In this document: positions 12,388 through 21,261 of the stretch, piece after piece
Position numbering within the stretch: the stretch's first letter is position 1
Layout: the number at the start of each line of letters is the position of its first letter
Origin: Lingula anatina
Taxonomy: Eukaryota > Brachiopoda > Lingulata > Lingulida > Lingulidae
Direction: 5' to 3'
DNA: 23,909 nucleotides
Assembly: GCF_001039355.2 (NCBI RefSeq)
Contig: NW_019775690.1
Coordinates: 227,245 to 251,153 of the forward strand
Translations under genes and position numbers: made by a program
Notes under the pieces: model-generated
What the model saw: only the letters and a program-made list of their open reading frames with translations
Database searches by the model: none
Told to the model about the DNA's origin: nothing

Positions 12388-13871
12388 GTCAAAAAAATAG
12401 AAAGATGAGTGGGTAATGAATGAGAATACTTGCTGAAGAAATCTAGTTTCAGAGCAGCTACAAGTAGGTGGCTATATATCTATTAATATTAATAGCCCTC
12501 ATGTAAATAGACCACAATTGTCAGGATGTCAGATAATAGCTGGCCAGTAATATGAATACAATAGATATATTCATATAAAGACGGGATATTAGCAAAAAAA
12601 AAAAAAAAAAAGAAAAGTGAAGTACCATTTTTTTTCATTTATATTTCTATCCTGATTTGTTTAAATTCTTGTTGTAAATTTGAGATTCTTATGTTCTCTC
12701 CAGCATATAAAGCACAGATAGAAATCCAAGAGTATCTGTGCAAAAATTGTTTTTTGGAAAATGATGTAATGAAACTGGTATTTCATTTAGGTAACCTATT
12801 TGAAACTAAATGGTGGCATTTTGTTGAGTTCTGCAGCATTAATTTGACATAGTTACTTGCTTAATATTATTTCATTAATATATTAATAATGTGTTTTAAT
12901 TTTAGCTTAAATTTAAAAAAAACTGATTTAAACTGCCAATATGAAAAAGCTTGCATGGAAATTTACTTTTTATCATACAGCACATGCTACGCACATTACA
13001 TTTTAAGTGATACTGATTGAAAAATTGAAGTAACCCAGCTGAGATTTTTAAAATCCTCTCTTTTAAATTAGATACAACAAACCGTTTGAGTTTTCTTTTC
13101 AATGCTATGCTTCTTGCATCATGACTAAGAATAAATATCTAGACAGAATTTTGGTTTGTTGCCAAATACACTGATGGGCAAATTTTTTAACTTTGAATAC
13201 CTGTTGCTAGTATTTTGTCATATAATTCTACAGAACATATGCATAATAACAAACCTTGTTGCATTCTGTGAAGTGAACTGAGAATTTAGATTAAATACCT
13301 GAAGAAGTTTGTAACAATTAAAGTGCAGGCTGAAAATTCCACAATTTATGCGTATGCTAGTAACTGGACGTGTGCTTTTTAGACTGTCAAATAAAAATAA
13401 ATGAAAACAACAAATAAATAATCCATTTGCCACATGTAAGAAATCATCAAATAAGTTCAGACTGCCATCAATAAATATAATTTTTACTTTCTACAAATCA
13501 CCTATCAAATTTGAATAAAACAAATTCAATTTGACAGTAAGTTCTCTAAAACAATGTTGTTTCTGGATGACTTTATGTCAAAAAGATCATTTTTGTGTGT
13601 AACTTAAGCCTGAAAAACCTTAAAAAAACTAAGATTTTATTGGAAAAATGAGCCATGTGAATACTTAAAGTAATTTCTATTCTTACCACCTTCCATACAA
13701 TTCAAGCAAATGGCTATCAGCTAAGTGACTTGAGCAGTTCTGGCATCTGCCTCTAATTTCCTGTAGTCTAGATAGGGACAAGATAGCCACGATGTACTTA
13801 CCTACATTGAGGGGCACTAACCGGACGATGATTAAATAGAGTGTTATCACCAACTTGAATTTGGAATGCAT
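2388..13871 (-). CDS. NETO: NETO-like (neuropilin and tolloid-like) transmembrane protein, complete 8-exon coding region
   Basis: CDS on the complementary strand, join of 13871-13802, 12202-12032, 7218-6961, 6556-6527, 5856-5711, 5351-5126, 4177-4061 and 3526-2388; 2157 nt, 718 aa, intron phases 1,1,1,1,0,1,1. Order: signal peptide (about 1-24), CUB1 (46-160; Cys 46, 75, 102, 124), linker with microexon residues 167-176, CUB2 (178-298; Cys 178, 214, 241, 263), LDLa (303-337, six Cys), transmembrane helix (about 354-376) and a 342-residue cytoplasmic tail. Two CUBs, one LDLa and one TM is the NETO architecture, and CUB1 carries NETO-like text such as IEPSYDC and GYSPLIGRFCG. Known NETO proteins (vertebrate NETO1/2, fly Neto, worm SOL-2) are auxiliary subunits of ionotropic glutamate receptors, so a synaptic membrane role is inferred here. 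The tail is longer than in vertebrate NETOs (whole proteins about 530 aa). The start is the first ATG after an in-frame TGA 12 nt upstream. An additional upstream non-coding exon cannot be excluded. Confidence 0.93.
3527..4060 (-). other. NETO intron 7
   Basis: Starts GTAATG and ends TTTCAG in transcript sense. AT-rich, with no recognisable element. Confidence 0.85.
4061..4177 (-). CDS. NETO: NETO exon 7: LDL-receptor class A domain
   Basis: Encodes residues 301-339. Six cysteines (303, 310, 315, 322, 328, 337) have LDLa spacing, and CGDQTCIS is a typical LDLa phrase. The calcium-box end reads CNFSYDE where a canonical LDLa has CxDxSDE, so the first Asp and the Ser are not conserved, although the terminal Asp-Glu is. 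The acceptor is CCCAATTTCTCAG and the donor AAAAG|GTAATG. Both ends are phase 1. Confidence 0.92.
4178..5125 (-). other. NETO intron 6
   Basis: Starts GTAAGT and ends TTCTCAG in transcript sense. AT-rich with short A-runs near 4530-4550. No gene or repeat family is recognised. Confidence 0.85.
5126..5351 (-). CDS. NETO: NETO exon 6: second half of CUB2
   Basis: Encodes residues 226-300. The join with exon 5 reads RPGQR-VHLKVSSFEM, the usual CUB strand. The second cysteine pair is C241 and C263, and FLEIYD is the CUB signature between them. The acceptor TTTCTTTAAG is in phase 0 and the donor TACG|GTAAGT in phase 1. The end YTIFEYG leads straight into the LDLa domain. Confidence 0.92.
5352..5710 (-). 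other. NETO intron 5
   Basis: Starts GTAAGA and ends TTCTTTAAG in transcript sense. This is the only phase-0 intron. No internal feature is seen. Confidence 0.85.
5711..5856 (-). CDS. NETO: NETO exon 5: first half of CUB2
   Basis: Encodes residues 177-225, including the first CUB2 cysteine pair (C178, C214) and the CUB phrase DCTWEIFVRPGQR. Sequons lie at N191 (NLT) and N207 (NGT). The acceptor is GGAATTTCAG and the donor AGA|GTAAGA. The exon enters in phase 1 and leaves in phase 0, the only phase-0 intron in the gene. Confidence 0.92.
5857..6526 (-). other. NETO intron 4, with a CA-repeat tract
   Basis: Starts GTAAGT and ends AATTTCAG in transcript sense. It contains a CA microsatellite at 6081-6108 and a second, interrupted one at about 6125-6146. 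These read as GT repeats in the transcript. Confidence 0.85.
6081..6146. repeat. (CA)n microsatellite, two blocks
   Basis: A pure CA run of about 14 units is followed, after a short interruption with CATATGCATGTG, by a second CA-rich block. Confidence 0.95.
6527..6556 (-). CDS. NETO: NETO exon 4: 30-nt microexon in the CUB1-CUB2 linker
   Basis: A 30-nt segment encodes APRLDAGHVA (residues 167-176) when read in phase 1. It is flanked by a textbook acceptor (pyrimidine-rich, ending TTTACCTTACAG) and a textbook donor (GCAT|GTAAGT). The length is a multiple of three and both ends are phase 1, so inclusion or skipping keeps the frame: codon 177 becomes Phe when included, or Val at the junction when skipped. 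It is too short for ordinary gene finders. I infer that it is real from the two strong splice sites at the right place and in the right phase. Transcript evidence is lacking. Confidence 0.78.
6557..6960 (-). other. NETO intron 3, with a short AT repeat
   Basis: Starts GTACCA and ends TTACAG in transcript sense. It contains an (AT)10 run at about 6772-6791. If the microexon is skipped, introns 3 and 4 merge. Confidence 0.75.
6961..7218 (-). CDS. NETO: NETO exon 3: second half of CUB1
   Basis: Encodes residues 81-166. It holds the second CUB1 cysteine pair (C102, C124). The acidic residues fit a calcium-binding CUB: E97 in IEPSYDC, D105 in YDYLEIHDG and D146 in FETDG. This is the stretch most like vertebrate NETO1/2, including SPLIGRFCG and a STSQFMWIHF strand. 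The acceptor is a strong TTTTTTCAG. The donor ACAG|GTACCA is weaker than its neighbours. Both ends are phase 1, so this exon can join either to the microexon (Gly-Ala reading) or directly to exon 5. Confidence 0.93.
7987..8068. repeat. (AT)30 microsatellite followed by poly-T
   Basis: An uninterrupted AT dinucleotide tract of 60 bp runs directly into about 23 T. It lies within intron 2. Confidence 0.97.
8436..8453. repeat. Short AAT microsatellite in intron 2
   Basis: About five to six AAT units, following GTTTGGT. Confidence 0.85.
8989..9018. repeat. Perfect 12-bp hairpin with 6-nt loop
   Basis: The arms TTAAAATGGGCT and AGCCCATTTTAA flank the loop TCTGGC. It lies in intron 2. No pairing extends beyond the 12 bp, so it is shorter than a typical microRNA precursor. 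Confidence 0.6.
11540..11820. promoter_or_regulatory. Candidate intronic regulatory segment
   Basis: A non-repetitive, less AT-rich stretch of intron 2. It has TGACTCA (AP-1-like, 11672-11678), TGTGGTT (Runx-like, 11699-11705) and several homeodomain-type TAAT/ATTA cores, including CAATTAG at 11731-11737 and CAATTA at 11789-11794. These words are short and occur by chance, so this is only a candidate enhancer. Confidence 0.2.
12032..12202 (-). CDS. NETO: NETO exon 2: N-terminal spacer and first half of CUB1
   Basis: Encodes residues 24-80. It contains the first CUB1 cysteine pair (C46 and C75) and the typical CUB phrase FYSPNFPNNYDNGTTC. N-glycosylation sequons lie at N48 (NFT) and N71 (NGT). 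The acceptor is TATATCTTCAG, and the donor is CAG|GTAATA at 12032/12031. Both ends are phase 1. An (ATT)n array almost abuts the acceptor and stands where a polypyrimidine tract would be expected. Confidence 0.92.
12216..12258. repeat. (AAT)n microsatellite next to the exon 2 acceptor
   Basis: About 14 AAT units, read as ATT in the transcript. They end roughly 13 nt before the first base of exon 2. Confidence 0.95.
12333..12384. repeat. Second (AAT)n microsatellite in intron 1
   Basis: About 16-17 AAT units, separated from the first array by roughly 75 bp of unique sequence. Confidence 0.95.
12594..12611. repeat. Poly-A run
   Basis: Eighteen consecutive A on the plus strand within intron 1. 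No retroelement body is recognised next to it. Confidence 0.9.
13802..13871 (-). CDS. NETO: NETO exon 1: start codon and signal peptide
   Basis: Encodes residues 1-23 plus the first base of codon 24. A short basic N-region (HSKFK) is followed by a hydrophobic stretch (LVITLYLIIVRLVPL), which reads as a signal peptide. The donor is an excellent G|GTAAGT at 13802/13801, phase 1. Joining to exon 2 makes codon 24 an Ala, next to the likely cleavage region. An in-frame TGA sits four codons upstream of the ATG, so the ORF cannot extend 5' within this exon. The start context is weak: C at -3 and C at +4. The 5' UTR limit and promoter are not visible. Confidence 0.85.
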
Positions 13872-15000
13872 TAGATCAAGTCAACTGAATATGTCCGTGC
13901 TTCTGAATACTTCTTGTAGTCAAGTCCTCAGTTAAAATGGCTTCAAAAGAGATGAAGAAATTGAATGTTCATGTGTGTAGTTCACTGTAACACTGTTATT
14001 CACTTCAGAAAGTTGGGAAAAAAATGGACATCATGTCCATGTTCCTGTTATTTGAGAACCAGCAGTGCTTCCAATGTTTGCATTCAAATGAATTGCTGGC
14101 TTGAACCAAATACATATGTTTACATGAATATGTCATGCTAAAAGTCAAACAGTTGTTGTGAAACGGTGTCTGTCAGCATAAGAACCCATTTTTTGCTACA
14201 TATATGGGTAAAACAAAATACACCAACATATGTTACTATTTGATTTTTCTTGATATTTTAACTCGGATGAGAGAACATTTTAAGAAAAATCACTGCATGA
14301 ATTGCGATAAATTTGTAAAATTATTTTCATGGAAAATATGAAGTTGAGATTTCTGGAACTTCTATCTTTTATTGCAAGAGGATGGTAGCTTTCCTGGTGA
14401 TGAAAAAAGTTCACTTTTTCTTCACTAGACAAATGTTAACTACTGAATGATTCTAGCCAATACATAGAAATCCTCCAGAATTAATTTTCAAAGCTTTTTT
14501 ATCATACTTGTATCATACTGTCTCTGTTTGTGCTGTATTTTTCTTGTTTTGCTGTCATAGTTTTGGTAAAATATCCATTGAATTTTCCTTGTTGGTATGT
14601 TTCATCTGGTGTAATATTGCTATGTACAGGTTGAACTGAAATACAAAGCACTGCTTTTTTTAAATAAAATGAAGACCACCAGGAAGAAAATCCATCTGGA
14701 ACAGAAAGGCAGTGTAAATGATATGGTCAGTATCTTGTCTTCACAAGCCATTCCATGATCACTACTTATGGTCACCATGTGTTAGTCTTCCATTATGATA
14801 TTACATAAAGTGCCTATAACTTGTCACAGACAAATGAACTCGAAAGAAAAAAATATCCTCTTCTGCGGCTTGTTCAGCATGGCTGATACATTAAGGTACA
14901 GCTCTGGTTCACCTGATAATCAATTATTGTACTTAATTAATAACAATATTTTGAGGCACACAATCCTTTCTGTTTCAAGTTGACTGAGTTATAGCCAGGC
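13872..15000. other. Upstream flank of NETO start codon
   Basis: Should contain the 5' UTR and perhaps the promoter, but no convincing TATA box or initiator can be assigned. A perfect 8-bp dyad (ATGGACAT-C-ATGTCCAT) lies at 14024-14040, about 150 bp upstream of the ATG. Otherwise no gene or repeat family is recognised. Confidence 0.4.
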
Positions 15001-15006
15001 ATGAAA

Positions 15007-17600
15007 TCATTGCACAAAAACTATGAATATCCTAGAAATCACAGCTGGCAGGATCCTGGCTGTTTCCTTCACTGTACTGGTATGTGGTAGGATAGCCAAT
15101 GGGGACACCAACCTTCCAAATGGATATCCACACAGTAATTGGCCTCTCTGAGACACTGTCTCTTTGAATTTCCAAGCTTTAATATCTTGATAAAAGTGCA
15201 AAAATCCTATAAAGTTGATGCTGTTTTATATATCCTGTTCGTGGAGTATACAGGTCTTAACTCCCACCATACTGCCTAAGTTACAGCTACTCTCTCAATA
15301 TTCTAAATAAATGGACTAGTAGTCTGGATCCTGATATCTGAGTAACAATTGCATTACTGTTCCACCAAGATCCCACAACAGTCGCAGGGCAATAAATCCA
15401 ATGGAGTAAGTAGTAGAAGTTAAGAGTCCTCAGCTTTCTAAAAGGGAAGATGCTCTGCTTGTTCTGCTGCTTCAAACTGGCCAAACTGGTTAAGACCTCT
15501 AATCACACGATAAGCTTTGATATCTGCTGTTACTGAGCTGGTCTCCGCTGACTCATTGAGAGAGAAAGCTAAAGCAAGTCAAACATAAATTCCCTCTCAC
15601 ACGTCCCACACCTCATGGTAGTCATTGGCATCTTACTCAATTTGTTTTGTTTTTTTCAAAATCTGAAGTCATGACCTTCCCTACAGCTGGTTCCATGTTG
15701 TGAAGATACAGAAATCCACCACTGTGTGTTCACAGGTGCTTGTATTGGTTTTAATGCATTTGATAACACTGGTCATATGTCTGTTTGTTTTTGCATACTT
15801 TGGCCAATTCCCGATAAAGCAGCAAACTGTTCTACAAAGTCCTTTTTCCCTTCTTCATTTTCATCAAATATCCAACACTGCTGGGTTTGTTTGTCTGTTT
15901 TCATTATACATATATTTGCCAATGAATGCTATGCTTTCATAAGTTCCCAATAAAGCACTTAGTCTGGCTGGAGTTATTGTACACATGCAGTTTTTTCTTT
16001 AAACTTTTACTTACTTCCCATTGCTCACAACTGTTTCCTGGCTTCTAGAACACTCTTAAGATAGTACCACACTACTTATCACTGCAGGATAAACCATCAA
16101 GAAAAGTATTACTTAACATGTGTATTAAGAATAATCCTGGAATGACGAAAAGGCCCACAGATCCTTATGTAAGTCACAGCTAGGTCTTGTTCCAGGAATG
16201 AGTCCAGCGCTATATTAGACTGATAAGATGTCTGGTCTGTCACATACACCACATATTTCTGATAAAAGCACATCTTTTCACCAAACAGCTTGTTACATAT
16301 TTGGCCATGTACAGTACGTCCAAATGTTTTCAATTGTTTGTTGATATCTTCTGGATTTTCGTTCACTGTCCATGTACGATGTCAACTTTATTGTGCCAAT
16401 AACCTAATCCTTTTCATTTTATTTAGCTCCACCTGAAATACTGTTATCTTAAGTCAGAAAAAAATTATCTGGTTGCCTGACTTTAAAAACTTCAGAAAAT
16501 ATTCTATTTCAAAGAGAAAACTGATTCATAATGAAACTTTTTTTTTGAAAATGTACTGCCTTGAATGCATGAATCTCCACCATTTGCAAATCTAGATTAG
16601 TTTTGCAATGTCATAAAATCTTGGTTCACTGGAAAAGTCAACTCGTCACGGAATGGCAGCTGCCATAAAACCATGGGCAGTCAAAAAATCAGTCTTCTGA
16701 TCTTAATGCCTGTAAGTTACTCCTCCTGCTGGGTTCCAGCGGGGTTCCCTAGTTGTGGTAGTGGTATCCAACATCTATGTTTTCCGGCAGAGTATACAAC
16801 TGTTTCAGACCAGAATAGACTGTTTGCATTGAATGGCCAAGAAGTCTGCCTCACACCTGTTTACTATAGATGCACTTGGATAAAAAGAAAGGCCGTGTAC
16901 TGAGATAAAAAAAAAAAACTCCTTCCAATCTGGCATAACCATTTGCTGGGATGCTAACTTCCAACATAAGGACCTCGAGTCTTGTTCGAATCAATGCCAA
17001 CAACCCTGCTGCTTTCCAAAGCATGGTTGCAAATCCCAATACAATCTTCCCAGATGCCCAGATGGTTGCTGAATTATTTCCTGGGAATATTTTACATGGT
17101 AGTACATTGTTTTATGTACTTTTCGCCTGTTCTCCCTTCATAAATTGGAAGTAATGGGCTGAGCATTTCTGCATTTTTTTTTTTTCATTTTTTTTTATTC
17201 TCTGGTTATGTTCTCTCTTCTCTGTAATGCATCTATTATTGTAGTTGATTTTAATAAAACTTGATTCCTAACTGCATGTTACATGTAACTGATTAAACTC
17301 TGGCATATCCCTGTACATCATTTGATCATTTGACTCCAATATTGCACAAAATCCAATCTTGGTTCATACTAATGTCTGGCATCACCTGTTACAGTATAAA
17401 TACATTATCTTTTGACTTCAGATATAGGATCACAACTCAAAGCTCAAAACTTGCTTAACAAGAACAAACGATACCATCTGCATGTGCCAAAGCTTTTTAG
17501 AATAGCATTTCTTCTTGAAATATAGGCTGCAAGTTTTTCTTCCCCGTCTTACATCACAGCCTGAATTATTGATGCCTTTCAACTGATCCCTTCCTGATGG
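15007..17600 (-). pseudogene. Candidate decayed coding region, family not recognised
   Basis: Minus-strand translation gives protein-like blocks broken by stops and frame changes. Block 1, 16366-16109 (85 codons), contains NKQLKTFGRTVHGQICNK. Block 2, 15904-15656, is in the same frame as block 1; it starts MKTDKQTQQCWIFDENEEGK and has one internal TGA at 15775-15773. Block 3, 15578-15438, is in another frame and includes SVTADIKAYRVIRGLNQFGQ. A shifted block at about 15430-15330 includes YSIGFIALRLLWDLGG, and 15201-15007 is a further open stretch. Weaker open stretches occur at 17039-16851 and near 17540-17450. Composition here is less AT-rich than in the neighbours. It could be a degraded transposon, a processed pseudogene, or exons of a gene whose splice sites I failed to see. 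No function is proposed. Confidence 0.35.
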
Positions 17601-17789
17601 AATCGTAAATTAATAACACTTCTTTTGGGTATCAACAGCACTGCAACTCTATAGTTACATGAAGAACTGCCCAATGGTCAGTCAATGGTCAATCGCCATG
17701 AGAGTCTTAAAATTATGAATCAATAAGAAAATAATCAGTCAACAGCATTAATGCTCTACAAGTAGTGTATCATGTATAAATGTGGCACA
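17601..17789. other. Short spacer before a foldback element
   Basis: No feature is recognised. The imperfect direct repeats AATGGTCAGTC and AATGGTCAATC lie at about 17674-17694. Confidence 0.4.
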
Positions 17790-17995
17790 GGGCTCATTTC
17801 CAGTAAAAGTGTCATGTGGATCGATCCAACTCTGCAGAGATTTTTTGCTGAATGCAGTCAGATCAACATGCTGCATCTGGTTTTGAACCCTCTTGTATAA
17901 TCACCAGAAGCGTGTTAATCTGGTTGCATTCAGGGATAGTCCACATGAAGTTGGATCGATCTATGTTGAATGATAATTTCATTGGAAATGAGCCC
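17790..17995. mobile_element. Foldback DNA-transposon-like element, copy 1 (206 bp)
   Basis: The termini GGGCTCATTTCC and GGAAATGAGCCC are perfect 12-bp inverted repeats, flanked on both sides by ACA (possible 3-bp target duplication). The inner arms also pair: GGATCGATCCAACT near the left end against AGTTGGATCGATCT on the right, and TGAATGCAGTCAGATCAACA against TGTTAATCTGGTTGCATTCA. No coding capacity. It shares GCGTGTTAATCTG, TTGCATTC and the GGCTC..ATTYCCA/GATCGATC arm pattern with the element at 21887-22356. Confidence 0.65.
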
Positions 17996-19350
17996 ACAGA
18001 TGAGGGATGCAGACATAAAGCCCTCACGGTAAATTAAACACAGATGAACAGGCATGAATATTAATGAATGATGGTAGATGATCCGGACCTTAAGTGTATC
18101 AACACTCCAGGTAATACCTGTGATGACACACCTGGATCTTCATATACATATGGCCACTCAGGTGTGATAATTACTACATTAAATATATACCATGTAAGGT
18201 ACAAGAATACAGGTTAGCACTGAAGAATACCTGATAATTCCAAAATTCATGGATGGATATCAAAATGTGAGGTTAAAATTAGAAGAAAAAAATTTGATAA
18301 GTTTTTACCATTTTACCAATTACCAAGTTCATACATTGTATCAGAGCTATTTCTTATCACTGAATAATCAAACTGCCAATACTGGTTAGGAGCCTGGCCT
18401 TTCAATTAGATTTGCTTGATTTTAGAACATTTTGATCCCAACTTGATCGTGGGGATTTATGCAATCAGCTACTTTAAATAGAAACATACCTGTATTTTGT
18501 CACTGACGATGATGCAATATATTATACCGTTCAAAGTAAGTGGCAAAGCATTTAGTAGTACCCTAGAAAGGTACTGAGTATTGTATACTGTCTAGAACTT
18601 TGTGTTTATAAGAAAAATGGAGTAACTGATGAAAAAAAATTACTCCCATGATTTCAGTGCTTATTAGAAGATGAAGTAATTTATTCAACTGAAAGATGAT
18701 GTGGCTGTGCTGCCTCTAAATGCCGCTGATTGCTTAAAGCTATGTTGCTACCTAAGTATGAGTCAGATTGCTTATGTTTTTCACTAGTTTAAACAGGTGT
18801 GAAAGGTTTGCCTCTACCAATTTTACTTCATTTTTTTTCCTTTTTCTCAGCTGGCGGCCAGGGAAATCAAATAACTACAATGTGGAAATATCAGGATTGA
18901 AATTTGCCTTTACTTTGAAGCTTTTTTTTCAATGCTTTGAAATTAGATTGCTTTTGCCAGATACCTGAAAATAATTTCATATCAGTTGATTACAGTCTGT
19001 TGAGCTGGGAGCCAACAATGAGAAAACTTTTGTCAGATAGATTTTCTTCTGTAGCAAATTTTGCTAAGATATAGGAATCATTCTGTTATAATTTTCATTT
19101 TTTTTTTTTTGCATTTTTGACATGAAATGATGTTAATTTTTGAAATATACTATCTTTCATACATAACACATCTTTCAATATTTCATAACTGCAAAGGTCA
19201 GTTTTTTTGCCAGATATCAAATATTAAAAATCAAATAGAAAATGATGACGTTTTGTTGCCTCTATTTTAAATAATTGATTAATCCAAATGATAGGCTAAG
19301 TCAGTATAATTTGAAAATAATTGGCATAACCATTGTTGAATCGAGTGTTT
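17996..19350. other. Non-coding stretch
   Basis: AT-rich. A small hairpin (CACACCT/AGGTGTG) lies near 18127-18161, and there are short homopolymer runs. No gene is recognised. Confidence 0.45.
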
Positions 19351-19353
19351 TGC

Positions 19354-19380
19354 TGGGGAGGTTGGGGGGGGGGGATGGGG
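19354..19380 (+). other. G-rich tract, possible G-quadruplex
   Basis: Runs of GGGG, about eleven G and GGGG are separated by AGGTT and AT, enough G-runs for an intramolecular quadruplex. A second G-run of nine follows a T-run at about 19521. Confidence 0.4.
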
Positions 19381-19747
19381 CAAAAGGGTAAGAAATAATT
19401 TAAAATATAATACACTAGGCGAGTGCAATTTTAGTATGATATAAAAAACACTAGGATGGTACAATTTTTTGGATTTTTGGTCTTCTTTAGCTTGTTTTAT
19501 GGTATTGTTTTTTTTTTTTTGGGGGGGGGAGAAAAAATAAGAGGTTATATCAAAAGCTGCTGTGCCCTATTTCATTAACTTATGCAAATTGAGTTATTAT
19601 ATATTTATCATGCAGCAATATAAAACAAATTTTCAAGTTTGCAGCTAGAGTTTATTTTTGTTGTCACAGCTAGGACCCTGTAAGGGATGCCTATGATGCA
19701 CTACAAACCATATATATTTAAGACAAGATTCACAATCGAAGTATGAT

Positions 19748-19913
19748 CCAGGCCCGTAGCCAGGGGGGTTCGGGGGGTTCGAAAGAACCCCCCTTTTGCT
19801 GGGAAAAGGTCCCCTACGGGTAAAATTTTATCTAGGCACATGAACGTTTCATAGTAAAGGTCCACTTTTTCAGAAAAAGAACCCCCCTTTTGAAATTGCT
19901 GGCTACAGCCTGG
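19748..19913. mobile_element. Short TIR element, family A copy 1 (about 166 bp)
   Basis: The left end CCAGGCCCGTAGCCAG is an imperfect inverse of the right end CTGGCTACAGCCTGG. Internal G-runs and C-runs can also pair (GGGGGGTTC against GAACCCCCC). The body from AAAAGGTCCCC through TTTTGAAATTGCT matches the element at 21723-21876. No coding capacity and no clear target duplication. Confidence 0.65.
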
Positions 19914-20236
19914 TATCTATATACTTAACGGAATAAGCGTCAACATTATTTTGTTAAAAGTCATCTCAAATGTTGCGTATGTGATAATCCATCATTTAAC
20001 GACCAATAGTCAGATTGAGGTTAATGAGACAAATTACGTCATAATGAGAGGTGAATGATAAAATTGCCGTAAAATACCCTCATGCTATATTTACCAGCAT
20101 TCATCAATATAAATTAACAATATAGTCTAACCAAAAGTTCAAGTGTACTGTGTGCCAGCTTCGTTTTTCAACCTCTGCATGTACACACTTATAAGACAGG
20201 TGGGCACGTAATACTTTTTAAAAATGAGGAAGATAC
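19914..20236. other. Spacer between TIR elements
   Basis: No gene or repeat family is recognised in this AT-rich stretch. Confidence 0.45.
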
Positions 20237-20440
20237 CAGTGGCGGATTTAGAGGGGGAGGGTCGCCGCCCTTGTGATATCTGGTCCCATCTTGTAATTAG
20301 AATTGTAACGAACTGAATCATAGTCCTAAACCGCACCAAATGGCACCGTTCGCCCTCCAAAATACCAACATTTTGGAGGCCCCGAACCCCACGCATCCGC
20401 GGACCTCCCGCCCCTTCAAATAATCCTGGATCCGCCCCTG
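20237..20440. mobile_element. TIR element, family B copy 1 (204 bp)
   Basis: The left end CAGTGGCGGATTTAG and right end CCTGGATCCGCCCCTG are imperfect terminal inverted repeats (CAGnGGCGGATyyAG). The body includes CGCACCAAATGGCACCGTTC, the inverse of a stretch in the copy at 21262-21521. No coding capacity. ATA lies just outside both ends if one extra C/G pair is included, so the target duplication is unresolved. Confidence 0.75.
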
Positions 20441-20556
20441 GATAGCCTGTGTCAGGTTAGAAACTTGGGCAATAAGTCATTGACCTTTTGAAAAAATTGT
20501 ATATTGCATGGTCAATAAAATTACACAGACAGTGGACTTAATTGCCACCATATAAA

Positions 20557-20790
20557 ACTTTTTTTTATTCTTTCACTTTCTTTTTATAATTTGGGTTTTG
20601 AATGGATCGTGTTCATATCTCTGAACATTTATTTGTCTCTTTTGCTTCCTTTCGTTCTTTCTCTTTTCTATGGAGATCGTTTTTGATTTCTGAGAATATT
20701 CGTTGCTCATTCCTTTACTGTTTCTCCCTTTTTCCTTGTTTGTTTCCTTCTTTTTACTTCCCTTCTTTCTTTTTGCCTTATTTTCCAAAT
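20557..20790. repeat. Pyrimidine-rich (T/C) tract
   Basis: About 230 bp strongly biased to T and C on the plus strand, with repeated TTTCTTT, TTCCTTT and TCTTTCT words. It reads as low-complexity sequence; the open frames it creates are artefacts of composition. Confidence 0.7.
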
Positions 20791-21261
20791 TCATGCAGGC
20801 AGAGCGTACTGCACAAGTTTTGAAAACTATACGCATTGTCTTCCTTACCACATCTAATTTGTCGGGTAATTTTCAGCCACCCAGATCCCGTTCACCTCAG
20901 TCATAAATCTTAACTCTCAGTATTACAGTGAAATTGATCAAAACTCACTGGCAACATGTGGATGTCAGTTTTGAGTGTAGTAATTGCCTGTTAACTAGGT
21001 AAACACGAGGGTTTAGCTTATGCATGGACAAATGTCATCAATTTACACAGTGACAGTTGTTGATGTCATCCCATTTGTACAGTGTCAGCTGTTATAGGGT
21101 ATACATTATACATGTTACGTGACTACATGTAATATTATGCTTTGGTGGGGATTACTATAAATTTTTTAACACCTTACCAATTTGAACATCTTGCATTTTC
21201 AATATATATAATTTCAGTCACTCATATTTAGACCTGAACTTCATTGTTATGGCTTCTAATA
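20791..21261. other. Spacer between TIR elements
   Basis: No gene is recognised. Two similar phrases (GTCATC..ATTTACACAGTG and GTCATCCCATTTGTACAGTG) around 21033-21084 suggest a small imperfect direct repeat. Confidence 0.4.

Larger units (their letters stand above)
12203..13801 (-). other. NETO intron 1
   Basis: Starts GTAAGT and ends TATATCTTCAG in transcript sense. It carries two (AAT)n arrays near its 3' end and an A-run at 12594-12611. The remainder is plain AT-rich DNA. Confidence 0.85.

Noticed and set aside
16673-17154. Plus-strand Cys-rich reading near 16931-17060 resembling a transposase zinc region
   Set aside because: The frame is short and ends at TGA, and the flanking plus-strand frames do not join into a recognisable domain. 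The minus strand is at least as protein-like.
20573-20906. Ser/Phe-rich plus and Lys-rich minus open frames
   Set aside because: Artefacts of the T/C-rich low-complexity tract.
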